In this document: one piece after another, positions 1-7,870 of the stretch
Numbering within the stretch: the stretch's first letter is position 1
How the letters are laid out: every line of letters begins with the position of its first letter
Assembly (NCBI RefSeq): GCF_001556865.1
Contig: NZ_LSJY01000134.1
Coordinates: 62,001-126,000 of the forward strand
From: Sphingobium sp. CCH11-B1
GTDB taxonomy: Bacteria > Pseudomonadota > Alphaproteobacteria > Sphingomonadales > Sphingomonadaceae
Direction: 5' to 3'
DNA: 64,000 bases
Translations under genes and position numbers: made by a program
The notes under the pieces: model-generated
What the model saw: the letters and a program-made list of their open reading frames with translations, nothing else
Told to the model about the DNA's origin: nothing
The model's database searches: none

Positions 1-88
1 GACCACGCAGCGCGGCCTGGAAATCATAGATTTCCGTGGCCCTCTCGATCAGCGATCCACGGCCCTTCATCGCGCTATGCTGGTTCAT
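1..88 (-). CDS. XrtA-associated tyrosine autokinase, N-terminal fragment (runs off left edge)
   Basis: Only the first 29 codons are visible; the rest lies left of the window. The start ATG at 88 follows a GGGAAG ribosome-binding site at about -9. The peptide begins MNQHSAMKGRGSLIERATEI, resembling as far as I recall the N-terminus of CpsD/CapB-type tyrosine autokinases of exosortase-A loci. It lies 22 bp behind the chain-length determinant on the same strand, which is where such a kinase normally sits. The assignment rests mainly on this context, because no Walker motif is inside the window. A kinase of this type would phosphorylate its own C-terminal tyrosines and control polysaccharide polymerisation with the chain-length protein. 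Confidence 0.6.
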   Translation of the reverse strand, partial: MNQHSAMKGRGSLIERATEIYDFQAALRG

Positions 89-110
89 ATTGTCTGCTTC
101 CCTGCCCATC

Positions 111-1628
111 TCAGGCCATGCCACGCTGGACGAATTCGACCGCGATCAGCAGCAGGCAGGCTGCGGCCAGCCCACCGCTGGCGCCTGCAAACCATTTGAG
201 CCGCTGCCGCTCCAGCGCGACCTGCGCACTGGTGAGCGTTTCGCTGATCGACCCGGCCACCGGCAGGCCCAATGTCCTTTCCAGCCGTGCGGCCGTCGGG
301 AATGTGCCCTTGAGCTGGCTCATGGCGAAGGCAACGCCAACGCCCGCCGCGATGCCCAGCACCAGCACGCCAAGCAGTAGCAGCGGCCGGTTTGGCGCGG
401 ACGGGGCGGAGGGCGTGTCGGGCGGGGTGATGACACGGAACTGGACGGCGCCGGTTTCGGTCTTTACCTCTCCACGCAGGCGCAGATCCTCGCGATCGGC
501 GGTCAGCTTGTCATATTGAGCCTTGAGCGCAGCGTAATCGCTATCGAGCTTTTCCTGTTCGGAGGCAACGCCGGGTTCGTCGGCCTGACGGCTCATCATC
601 GCGTTGAGATCGGCCTGAAGCTGCGCCTTGCGTGCGCCCAGCGCCTGCACGGTCGCGGCACGTTCGGCCTGCATCGACTTGATCGACAGATAGGCCGGAT
701 TGGGCGTGCCGCCGCCCGCGGAACCGCCCCCACCCGTGCGGCGCAGGGCATCGACCTCCCGCTGGGCGGCGACGACGTCCGGATGGTTGGCGGTCCAGCC
801 ACGCGCGCGCATTGATGCAAGGTTCGCCTGCGCCTGTGCCAGCGGCGACGCACCGCCCGACGCGGACACGCCAGGCAAGCTTTGCGGCGTCCCGGCCAGC
901 TGCCCGTTCATGGCCGACAGGGCGCTTTGCGCCTGCACGAGTTGCGAGTCGATCTGGTTGATCTCCATGCGAGCGGCATCCATCCGCTGGCTGATCGATC
1001 CTGCGCCGGGCAGAAGGCCCATATAGCGCTGCGCGAATTCGGCGCGACGCTGGTCAGCCGCCGCCAGTTGCTTGCCGCGCACGGCGATCTGCTGATCGAG
1101 GAAGGCCAGGCTCTGCTTCGTCTCCCGACGGTCGCCGGAGAGATTTTCCTCCTGGAAGATGTCGATCAGCTTTTGCACGACCTGCTGCGCGATGCGGGCG
1201 TTCGCGCCGTCCGACAGGGTTGAATCCGCCGATACGGCGCTGATGTCGATCATGCTGGGATCGGCCTGCGCCATCACCGTGATATTCTCGCGCAACTTCG
1301 TGATCTTTGCCGCGACATCGGCCGGACCGGACACGGATTGCGACAGGTCAGTCGAACGGACCACCTTTTCCAGATTGTCGGCACTCGTCAGCGTCTGGCG
1401 CAGCCGGTCGAGATCCTGCTGCGACTGGACCTGGGTAATGCCGACCTTGTCTTCCAGCAGGGACTGGGTGTTCACATAGACCCGCGCTTTGGACTGGTAG
1501 CTGTTGGGGATGAACGCGACGCCCAGCCAGCCGAGCATGCATACGCCCCAGGCCACCGCCAGCGCGATCCAGCGGCGGCTCCACAAGCCATGGAGCAGGA
1601 CGCGCAATTCGTCGTACAAACCGGCCAT
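111..1628 (-). CDS. XrtA-system polysaccharide chain length determinant (Wzz family)
   Basis: 505-residue inner-membrane protein of the polysaccharide co-polymerase family, expected to set exopolysaccharide chain length. A first transmembrane helix lies near residues 15-38, followed by the Wzz motif region (NSYQSKARVYVNTQSLL). A long periplasmic stretch is rich in coiled-coil-like Ala/Gln/Leu segments (about 180-250 and 315-390). A Pro-rich linker (PPDTPSAPSAPNRP) leads into a second helix at about 412-435, and a third hydrophobic helix sits near 478-498, which the exosortase-associated subfamily has and classical Wzz lacks. The start ATG shares one base with the stop of the export lipoprotein gene, so the two are translationally coupled. 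The tyrosine autokinase follows. Confidence 0.88.
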   Translation of the reverse strand: MAGLYDELRVLLHGLWSRRWIALAVAWGVCMLGWLGVAFIPNSYQSKARVYVNTQSLLEDKVGITQVQSQQDLDRLRQTLTSADNLEKVVRSTDLSQSVSGPADVAAKITKLRENITVMAQADPSMIDISAVSADSTLSDGANARIAQQVVQKLIDIFQEENLSGDRRETKQSLAFLDQQIAVRGKQLAAADQRRAEFAQRYMGLLPGAGSISQRMDAARMEINQIDSQLVQAQSALSAMNGQLAGTPQSLPGVSASGGASPLAQAQANLASMRARGWTANHPDVVAAQREVDALRRTGGGGSAGGGTPNPAYLSIKSMQAERAATVQALGARKAQLQADLNAMMSRQADEPGVASEQEKLDSDYAALKAQYDKLTADREDLRLRGEVKTETGAVQFRVITPPDTPSAPSAPNRPLLLLGVLVLGIAAGVGVAFAMSQLKGTFPTAARLERTLGLPVAGSISETLTSAQVALERQRLKWFAGASGGLAAACLLLIAVEFVQRGMA

Positions 1629-2272
1629 CAGAACATGCTTTCCGGGATGATGATGACGTCGCCCGGCGCGAGCATGACGTTGGCGCGCGTGTCGCCCTTC
1701 TTCAGAAGGTCGCCCAGGCGCACCTGAAATTCCTTCTGCTTCCCGCTTTCCTTGTCGAAGCGGACGAGGCGAGCCCGGTTGCCGGCCGCATATTCGGACA
1801 GGCCGCCGACCGCGATCATCGCGTCGAGCAGCGTCATGTTGGCGCGATAGGGGATGGATGCCGGCTTTTCAGTCGCGCCCACGATCCGCACCTGTTGGCT
1901 GAAGGTGCCGCTGAAATTGTTGACGATGACCGACACAAGCGGATTTTCGATATATTGCGATAGCGCAAGCTTGATGTCTTCCGCCAGCATCTTGGGCGTC
2001 TTGCCCACGGCCGGCATGTCGGTGATGAGCGGCGTGGTGATGCGGCCGTCCGGGCGCACCTGGACCTTCGCACCCAGTTCCGGATTGCGCCACACGAAGA
2101 TGGTGAGATCGTCGAGCGGGCCGATCACATATTCCTCGCCCGGTCCTTCCTGCGTAGAGACGAAGGATGCAGGCGGCAGTTGCGGTCCCGATCCGCCGGA
2201 GGCGCAGCCCGAAAGCGCGACGGCCGGCAATGACGCGCCGATCAGAAGTCGGGAAACCGTCAGGAAACGCAT
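1628..2272 (-). CDS. XrtA-system polysaccharide export lipoprotein (Wza/GumB type)
   Basis: 214-residue outer-membrane export protein. The signal peptide ends in lipobox L-S-G-C with the acylated Cys at about 23. It is followed by the polysaccharide export domain (EYVIGPLDDLTIFVWRNPEL, then VRPDGRITTPLI) and one SLBB-like repeat (VRIVGATEKPASIPYRANM through LLDAMIAVGGLSEYA). I chose ATG 2272 over the TTG two codons upstream because AAGGGG lies 7 bases before it. It would form the outer-membrane channel for the polymer and pair with the chain-length protein encoded directly downstream. The 132 bp upstream, between this gene and the decarboxylase, is A+T-richer than its surroundings and could carry a promoter, though I saw no clear consensus. 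Confidence 0.88.
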   Translation of the reverse strand: MRFLTVSRLLIGASLPAVALSGCASGGSGPQLPPASFVSTQEGPGEEYVIGPLDDLTIFVWRNPELGAKVQVRPDGRITTPLITDMPAVGKTPKMLAEDIKLALSQYIENPLVSVIVNNFSGTFSQQVRIVGATEKPASIPYRANMTLLDAMIAVGGLSEYAAGNRARLVRFDKESGKQKEFQVRLGDLLKKGDTRANVMLAPGDVIIIPESMF

Positions 2273-2404
2273 AGACAAACCCCTTCATCGGGCCGTGCGC
2301 GAACCGCCGCCGACTCCGGTTCGGCGACTTGGCGGCACATGGCTTTGGGCATCTTCTTGCCGGTAAAGGGTAAAAATAGCGTTAGGAGTTAAGTGCGCGC
2401 GAAA

Positions 2405-3637
2405 TCAGCCAAGTAAAAGTTCGCGAGGACTTGGATGACCAAGAAATGCCGCCGGGCTGGCCGACGCGCCATAGGCCCCGGCCAGGAAGATGGCGATGAA
2501 GTCCCCTTCCTGCACGGGAGGCAGGGCGACCTTGTCGCCAAGCCGGTCGAGCGGCGTGCAGAGGCAGCCGACGACCGTCACAGGATTGGCGGCAGGCGAC
2601 ATGCCAAACCGGTTGGCCACCGCGATCGGATAGTTGCGGCGTACGACGGTGCCGAAATTGCCGCTGGCGGCGAGCTGGTGATGCAGCCCGCCGTCGACCA
2701 CCACGAATGTCTCGCCCTGACTGACCTTCACATCGATGACGCGAGTCAGATAGACGCCCGATTCCCCCACGAGCCATCGGCCCAGTTCCAGCGCCATGCG
2801 GCTGTCGCCCAATATGTCCGGCAGCCTGTCCATTTCGCTGTTCAGCGCCACGCCGATGGGGCGGATATCGAGCGGCGTGTCGCCGGGGAAATAGGCAAGG
2901 CCGAACCCCCCGCCCAGATTGACGAGCGGCGGGGCAGCGCCGACCCCGTCCGAAAGGCGCGCGGCGAGCGCGATCGTCGCCGACTGTGTTTCGATGATGG
3001 CGAGGGGATCGAGGTTCTGGCTGCCAGCGAAGATATGCCAGCCGCGCCACTCCGCCCCCGCGTCGATCATCGACCGTGCCAGTTCGGCGGCGCGGTCCGC
3101 GTCCACGCCAAAGGGCTTGGCCCCGCCTCCCATCCGCATGCCGGATCCTTTGAGGTCGAAATCAGGGTTTACGCGCACTGCGAGACGCGGCGTCTTGCCC
3201 AGCCGATCGGCGACCGCCAGCGCGCGCCGCCCTTCCCCTTCGGATTCCAGGTTGATCGTGGCACCCGCGAAGATGGCGGCTTCCAGTTCGTCGTCCCGCT
3301 TGCCCGGTCCTGCAAAACTGATCCGATCAGGAGCCATGCCAGCGGCCAGCGCCATCTCGAGTTCGCCGCCCGACGCGATGTCGAAGCCATCGACCTGCCC
3401 CACCATGCGAGCGAGCAGAGGCGCAAAGGGATTGGCCTTGATCGCATAATGGAGGTGGAGTCCGTCCGGCATGGCTTGGCGAAAGCGCCGGACCTGCGCT
3501 TCCACTATGTTCATGTCATAGGCGAAGAGCGGCGTGTCGCCTGCCTCATCGACAAGCGCCGCCGCGCCGCAGCCGGCGATCAGCAGCATCCCTTCCTCCG
3601 CAGCGAACCAGGATGGGATCGGTCCAGTCGGTTTCAT
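2405..3637 (-). CDS. Pyridoxal-dependent decarboxylase, exosortase-A associated
   Basis: 410-residue fold-type III PLP enzyme of the ornithine/diaminopimelate decarboxylase family. The PLP lysine is in HYAIKANP (K67). The glycine-rich phosphate loop is LVNLGGGFG, and the C-terminal domain has GCLCTPLD and GAYGASAS, matching the active-site Cys-x-x-x-Asp and Tyr regions. Family members decarboxylate D- or L-amino acids; the substrate of the exosortase-associated subgroup is, to my knowledge, not established. The start ATG overlaps the stop of the upstream AMP-ligase gene by four bases (ATGA), indicating coupled translation. With that ligase and the divergent acyl carrier protein it looks like a small tailoring pathway, which is inference. 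Confidence 0.85.
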   Translation of the reverse strand: MKPTGPIPSWFAAEEGMLLIAGCGAAALVDEAGDTPLFAYDMNIVEAQVRRFRQAMPDGLHLHYAIKANPFAPLLARMVGQVDGFDIASGGELEMALAAGMAPDRISFAGPGKRDDELEAAIFAGATINLESEGEGRRALAVADRLGKTPRLAVRVNPDFDLKGSGMRMGGGAKPFGVDADRAAELARSMIDAGAEWRGWHIFAGSQNLDPLAIIETQSATIALAARLSDGVGAAPPLVNLGGGFGLAYFPGDTPLDIRPIGVALNSEMDRLPDILGDSRMALELGRWLVGESGVYLTRVIDVKVSQGETFVVVDGGLHHQLAASGNFGTVVRRNYPIAVANRFGMSPAANPVTVVGCLCTPLDRLGDKVALPPVQEGDFIAIFLAGAYGASASPAAFLGHPSPRELLLG

Positions 3638-5163
3638 GCGCCATAGTCCTTCGCCAACGCGACCCGGTCGATCTTGCCATTGGGATTGCGGGGAAATTCG
3701 GAAAGGAGGAGAATATCCTTGGGCTGCATGAAATTGGGCAGTTCCTGTTTGACATGCACGGCCACGGCTTCGACCGTCGCAGGATCGCTCGCCCGAAGCA
3801 GCAGGCGCACGGCCTGGCCGAGCCGGTCGTCCTTCACGCCGAGCGCGACCGCCTCTGCGACGCCGGGCACGGCAACGGCGGCTTCCTCTATCTCGGTCGG
3901 GCTGATGCGGTTGCCGGCGGACTTGATCATCGCGTCGTCCCGGCCGACGAAATAAAGCAGTCCTTCCGCATTCCGCCGCACTGTGTCGCCCGACCAGACC
4001 GCCATGCCGCCATAGCGCGATGCGGGCGGCGCGGGCCTGAATCGTTCGGCGGTGCGAGCGGGATCATGCCAATAGCCCTGAGCGACCAGCGGGCCGCAAT
4101 GAACCAGTTCGCCCGGTTCGTCATCGTCAGTGACACTGCCATCGGGGCGGACCACCAGTATCTCCGCAAAAGGGATGGCGCGGCCCATGGAATCGGGGTG
4201 GGCGTCCACCAAGGCTGGCGAAAGATAGGTGGAGCGGAAGGCTTCGGTCAGGCCATACATGGGATAAAGGTCTGCGTTCGGGAACAGCGCGCGCAACTTG
4301 GCCACGAGTGGCCGGGTCAGCGCCCCACCGCTGTTCGTCAGCCGCTGGAGCTTCGCGGCGACCTCCGCCGGCCAGTCCAGTTCGGCAAGCTGGACCCACA
4401 GCGGCGGGACGCCGGCCAGCGTCGTGATATCGCGCCGGTCCACCAGCTTCATGACGTCGCGAGGCGTCAGATAGTCGAGCGGATAGACGCAACCGCCCGC
4501 ATACCAGGTGGAAAGCAGCTGGTTCTGGCCATAGTCGAAGCTGAAAGGCAGGACGCAGGCGGTGCGATCCTCCGGCGTCAGCTTCAGATAGCCGGCGACG
4601 GCGACCGCGCCGAGCCAGAGATTGGCGTGGGTGAGGACCACGCCCTTGGGTCGTCCGGTCGATCCGCTGGTATAGAGGATGGCGGCGATGGCGTCCGGCG
4701 CGACGGAGGAAGGGCGAAGCGGATCGCCCCCACTCATCGCACAGGCTGCGTCATCCTCCCGATGAAGATGGCAATGGGCGGGCACATCCCCTTGCCCCAG
4801 CGTATCGAGCCGGGCGGCGGTGCCGATCAGCAGGCGCGCGTCGCAATCGGACAGGATGTGCGATACCTGCGCATGTTTGAGCAATGGGTTTATGGGTACA
4901 TGGACAAGTCCGGCGCGCGGCGCGGCGAGCGGCAGCAGCGCAGCCACCGGCCCCTTGGCGATCCAGCTCGCTACCCGATCGCCCGGTGCCAAGCCGAACC
5001 CGGCAAGCCAGGCGGCGAGGCGACCCAGAGCCCGCTCCAACTCCGCATAGTCATAGCTGCCCGAACGGCCGTCCAGCGCCGGACGGGCGGGTTCGCCGCG
5101 CAGCAACAGATGGTCGATCGGACGCACCTCTATCCCGTCGATTAACGGATGGGCTTCAGTCAC
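3634..5163 (-). CDS. Acyl-CoA/ACP ligase (AMP-forming), exosortase-A associated
   Basis: 509-residue member of the ANL adenylating superfamily. The phosphate-binding A3 loop is YTSGSTGRPKGVVLTH, the A5 region is YPMYGLTEAFRS, the hinge is at VGRDDAMIKSAGNRISPTEIE, and the A10 lysine is in RNPNGKIDR near the C-terminus. It would activate a carboxylic or amino acid as an adenylate and pass it to CoA or to the acyl carrier protein encoded 1.1 kb away on the other strand. Translation probably starts at GTG 5163, with GGAG ten bases upstream. It is the first gene of the minus-strand run and overlaps the decarboxylase gene. The natural substrate is unknown. Confidence 0.87.
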   Translation of the reverse strand: MTEAHPLIDGIEVRPIDHLLLRGEPARPALDGRSGSYDYAELERALGRLAAWLAGFGLAPGDRVASWIAKGPVAALLPLAAPRAGLVHVPINPLLKHAQVSHILSDCDARLLIGTAARLDTLGQGDVPAHCHLHREDDAACAMSGGDPLRPSSVAPDAIAAILYTSGSTGRPKGVVLTHANLWLGAVAVAGYLKLTPEDRTACVLPFSFDYGQNQLLSTWYAGGCVYPLDYLTPRDVMKLVDRRDITTLAGVPPLWVQLAELDWPAEVAAKLQRLTNSGGALTRPLVAKLRALFPNADLYPMYGLTEAFRSTYLSPALVDAHPDSMGRAIPFAEILVVRPDGSVTDDDEPGELVHCGPLVAQGYWHDPARTAERFRPAPPASRYGGMAVWSGDTVRRNAEGLLYFVGRDDAMIKSAGNRISPTEIEEAAVAVPGVAEAVALGVKDDRLGQAVRLLLRASDPATVEAVAVHVKQELPNFMQPKDILLLSEFPRNPNGKIDRVALAKDYGA

Positions 5164-5257
5164 GGGCGCTTAACTCCATGGCGATCTTTTGGTCCTAAAG
5201 GTGGCGCGAGCGTGCGGTGGAGATAGTCGGTTGCTGGCGTCAAGGGAATATCACAGC
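5164..5257. promoter_or_regulatory. Divergent intergenic region of the XrtA/EPS genes
   Basis: Ninety-four bases separate the AMP-ligase start (minus) from the transferase start (plus), so promoters for both units should lie here or just inside the genes. I found no convincing -24/-12 element, although the XrtA regulator PrsR is of the sigma-54 activator type. Confidence 0.35.
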
Positions 5258-6241
5258 ATGGAGGAAGTGCGGCGCATGCTTGCGCCCCGGCTGACCCATG
5301 CGCCGCCCCCTTCCCTGTTCGACCGGATCGAGTGGCATGAGGCGCTGCACCGCCACTGCCTCGCCGGAACATCGCTTCGCATCGTGCAGGCGGTGGAAGG
5401 GAGCGCGGAAGTCTGGCTGATGCTGGTGTCGCCAGAACCGCGTCAGGCGACCGCGCTGGCCAACTGGTACAGTTTCCGCTGGGCGCCGCTGTTCCTGGGC
5501 GAGCCGGATGAAGAAACACGGTTGCGGTTGCTGGAGGCGGCGATGCGGCAGATGCTGTGCAGATGCGCGCATGTGGACCTTTATCCGCTGGAAGCGACCG
5601 ACGTTCTGCTCGCCGCGCTGCGCCGCAGTGGTTGGTTCGCGGTGGCAAGGCCGATGGGCGGACGGCACCTGTTGCAGGTCAACGGACGCAGCTTTTCCGA
5701 TTACTGGACGGCAAGGCCCGGCCGATTGCGCGCGCTGGTTCGGCGCAAGGGCCGGGGAAGTCCTTTCGCGCTGTCGATCCATGACGCCCTCACCGACGCG
5801 CTGTGGGCCGATTATGTCGCGGTCCATGAGCGCAGCTGGAAGGAGGCGGAGCCGACGGGCGGGCTGGCGCTGCTGCGCGAGATCGCGGAGCGGGAGGGCG
5901 TGGCAGGACGGCTGCGGCTGGGCTTCGCGCGGCAGGACGGCCGCCCGGTAGCGGCGCAACTATGGACGGTGGAGGGTGGCGCGGCGTTGATCCACAAGCT
6001 GAACCATGATCGCGCGCTCGACGCACGTTCGCCGGGCACGCTGCTGAGCCACGCCATGTTCGCCCATGCGATCGACGTCGATCGGGTCGATACGATCGAT
6101 TACGGCACCGGCGACAATGCCTACAAGACCGACTGGATGGATGTGCGCATCCCGCTCCACCGCATCGACGCCTTCAACCCGCGCTTCGTTTCGGCCTGGC
6201 TACCGGCGGCGCGGACCGCGATTTCCGCGCTTGTCGGCTAA
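5258..6241 (+). CDS. GNAT-fold N-acyltransferase, FemAB/BioF2-like, XrtA-associated
   Basis: 327-residue protein of the CelD/FemAB-like acyltransferase group. The second GNAT half is clear: SWKEAEPTGG, GRLRLGFARQDGRPVAAQLW, a Lys-Leu-Asn-His core strand (LIHKLNHD) and YGTGDNAYKTDW, typical of BioF2-like domains. The reading frame is open from a TTG at 5189, but ATG 5258 has AAGGGA ten bases upstream, so I use it. It runs divergently from the ligase and 27 bp before the acyl carrier protein gene, and probably transfers an acyl or aminoacyl group from the carrier protein or CoA to an amine, perhaps on the polysaccharide; this is inference. Relatives annotated as PEP-CTERM FemAB proteins share the context. 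Confidence 0.78.
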   Translation: MEEVRRMLAPRLTHAPPPSLFDRIEWHEALHRHCLAGTSLRIVQAVEGSAEVWLMLVSPEPRQATALANWYSFRWAPLFLGEPDEETRLRLLEAAMRQMLCRCAHVDLYPLEATDVLLAALRRSGWFAVARPMGGRHLLQVNGRSFSDYWTARPGRLRALVRRKGRGSPFALSIHDALTDALWADYVAVHERSWKEAEPTGGLALLREIAEREGVAGRLRLGFARQDGRPVAAQLWTVEGGAALIHKLNHDRALDARSPGTLLSHAMFAHAIDVDRVDTIDYGTGDNAYKTDWMDVRIPLHRIDAFNPRFVSAWLPAARTAISALVG

Positions 6242-6268
6242 GCCGGGAGCCATTACGTAGCGCGCACC

Positions 6269-6568
6269 ATGCAAGCCCATCAATCCCAGCCGGTCGACCG
6301 GATAGCCGATGTAGAAACCCAGCTTCGCACGCTGCTGCGCGACGTGCTTGGTCTGACGCAGGAGCGCGTTGACGGCTTCGATGCCGGGACAGCCCTGTTC
6401 GGCGCGCTGCCCGAACTGGATTCCATGGCCGTCGCCGGGTTGCTGACCGAGATGGAGGACCGGTTCGGCATCCTCATCGAGGATGAGGATATTGACGGCG
6501 ACACGTTCGAGACATTCGGATCGCTGCTGGCCTTCACGACCACCAAAGTTGGCGCAAAGGCCGGCTGA
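6269..6568 (+). CDS. Acyl carrier protein, XrtA-associated
   Basis: 99-residue acyl carrier protein. The phosphopantetheine attachment motif is PELDSMAV (Ser52), set in a helix after an acidic N-terminal helix (DVETQLRTLLRDVLGL). The following segment MEDRFGILIEDEDIDGDTFE is typical carrier-protein helix III/IV. It is a little longer than housekeeping AcpP and differs from it in the DSM rather than DSL core, fitting a dedicated carrier. It lies 27 bp downstream of the GNAT transferase on the same strand. The AMP-forming ligase across the divergent promoter is the likely enzyme that loads it. Confidence 0.88.
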   Translation: MQAHQSQPVDRIADVETQLRTLLRDVLGLTQERVDGFDAGTALFGALPELDSMAVAGLLTEMEDRFGILIEDEDIDGDTFETFGSLLAFTTTKVGAKAG

Positions 6569-6591
6569 CCTTCCGCCCGCCTGGCGAAGGC

Positions 6592-7554
6592 TTACGCCTC
6601 CACCAGTTCCTCGAAATCCTGTTCCTGCAGGAAGCGTTCAACGTCGAGCGCGGCCATGCAGCCCATGCCTGCCGCCGTCACGGCCTGGCGATAGATTTTG
6701 TCGGTAACGTCGCCCGCCGCGAAGACACCGGGAATGGCGGTGTGGGTCGTGCCCTTTTCCACCACGATATAGCCTTCGTCGAGCGGCAGCTTGTCGGCGA
6801 ACAGTTCGGTCGCGGGATGATGGCCGATGGCGACGAAGCCGCCATCTGTGGGAACATGGCTCTTCTCGCCCGTCACCGTATCGACCAGGTCGACGCCGAC
6901 CAGCCCTTCCGGCGCGCCGCCGCCGACAAAGCGTTCAACCGCCTTGTTCCACAGCACCTTGATGTTCGGATGGGCATGGAGACGCTGTTGCAGGATTTTT
7001 TCCGCGCGCAGCGAATCGCGGCGGTGGATCAGCGTCACGTCATGGCTGTGGTTGGTGAGATAGAGCGCTTCCTCGACCGCGGTGTTGCCGCCGCCGATCA
7101 CCACGACCTTCTTGCCGCGATAGAAGAAGCCATCGCAGGTGGCGCAGGCGGAAACGCCCTTCCCCTGAAGATGCTCCTCGCCCTCCACGCCCAGCCATTT
7201 CGCCTGCGCGCCCGTGCAGATGACGAGCGTGTCGGCGACATAAAGCGTGCCGCTGTCGCCGCGCAGGCGGAAGGGCCGTTCGGACAGGTCCACGTCGACG
7301 ATCTGGTCGTACATCATCTGCGCGCCGACATGTTCGGCCTGTGCCTGCATCTGCTCCATGAGCCAAGGGCCCTGGATGACATCGCGGAAGCCGGGATAAT
7401 TTTCGACATCGGTGGTGATGGTGAGCTGGCCGCCCGGCTGCATCCCCTGCACCACGATCGGCGCGAGACCGGCGCGCGCGCCGTAGATGGCGGCGGACAG
7501 GCCCGCGGGACCGGAACCCAGGATCAGCATGCGGGTGGAATGGGTGGCGCTCAT
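6592..7554 (-). CDS. trxB: Thioredoxin-disulfide reductase
   Basis: 320-residue flavoprotein that reduces thioredoxin with NADPH in the cytoplasm. The FAD-binding GSGPAGLSAAIYGARAGL motif lies near residues 13-30, the redox-active CATC pair is at C137 and C140, the NADP-binding VIGGGNTAVEEA follows, and the C-terminal FAD contact is GVFAAGDVTDKIYRQAVTAAGMG. Length and motif order are standard for bacterial low-molecular-weight TrxB. It converges on the acyl carrier protein gene with 23 bp between the stops. Compare the second TrxR-like protein at 9792-11408, which lacks the cysteines. Confidence 0.97.
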   Translation of the reverse strand: MSATHSTRMLILGSGPAGLSAAIYGARAGLAPIVVQGMQPGGQLTITTDVENYPGFRDVIQGPWLMEQMQAQAEHVGAQMMYDQIVDVDLSERPFRLRGDSGTLYVADTLVICTGAQAKWLGVEGEEHLQGKGVSACATCDGFFYRGKKVVVIGGGNTAVEEALYLTNHSHDVTLIHRRDSLRAEKILQQRLHAHPNIKVLWNKAVERFVGGGAPEGLVGVDLVDTVTGEKSHVPTDGGFVAIGHHPATELFADKLPLDEGYIVVEKGTTHTAIPGVFAAGDVTDKIYRQAVTAAGMGCMAALDVERFLQEQDFEELVEA

Positions 7555-7870
7555 GTCAGGCTTTCACTTAGATAGCGATTCGATAGGGGGCAGAGATAGG
7601 CAGGAGGCCGCCCCGCGCCAAGCGAAGGATTTGCTTGGGGGCAGACAAGCGGCGCTGGGGCGGATTTTCGCCCGCACTGCGAAGTTCATACCGTCTGGCC
7701 CCGGAAATCCGCCAAAAACGGCCGCAAAGCGTCCCCGAAGCGCCGCCGACGCGTCCCCGACGCGCTTCCGACGCGCTCGCGACGCGTCTTAGGCCGGAAG
7801 GCAGACCGGCATGGCCAGAGGGTGCACGGATGGAACACCGTGCGCGCCTCCCCCCTTGCGCCGAACAGAT
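7555..7870. other. 316-bp intergenic region between trxB and the metallo-beta-lactamase
   Basis: No gene is supported here. The trxB promoter should lie within the first 100 bp. That part holds three direct GATAG copies (7571-7575, 7582-7586, 7595-7599) of unknown meaning. The right half contains the 11-bp tandem array annotated separately. Short open frames across it are not conserved-looking and lack ribosome-binding sites. Confidence 0.6.
7726..7791. repeat. Six-unit 11-bp tandem repeat (GACGCG-N5)
   Basis: Six consecutive 11-base units occur without interruption: AAAGCGTCCCC, GAAGCGCCGCC, GACGCGTCCCC, GACGCGCTTCC, GACGCGCTCGC and GACGCGTCTTA. The first six bases are nearly constant and the last five vary. 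The period is not a multiple of three, so this is not a coding repeat, and 11 bp is about one helical turn. It lies 80 bp past the stop of the lactamase gene and about 170 bp upstream of trxB. Function unknown. Confidence 0.8.

Noticed and set aside
7571..7599. OxyR-like site in front of trxB
   Set aside because: There are three GATAG direct repeats but no alternating ATAG/CTAT half-sites, and the spacing (11 then 13) does not fit.
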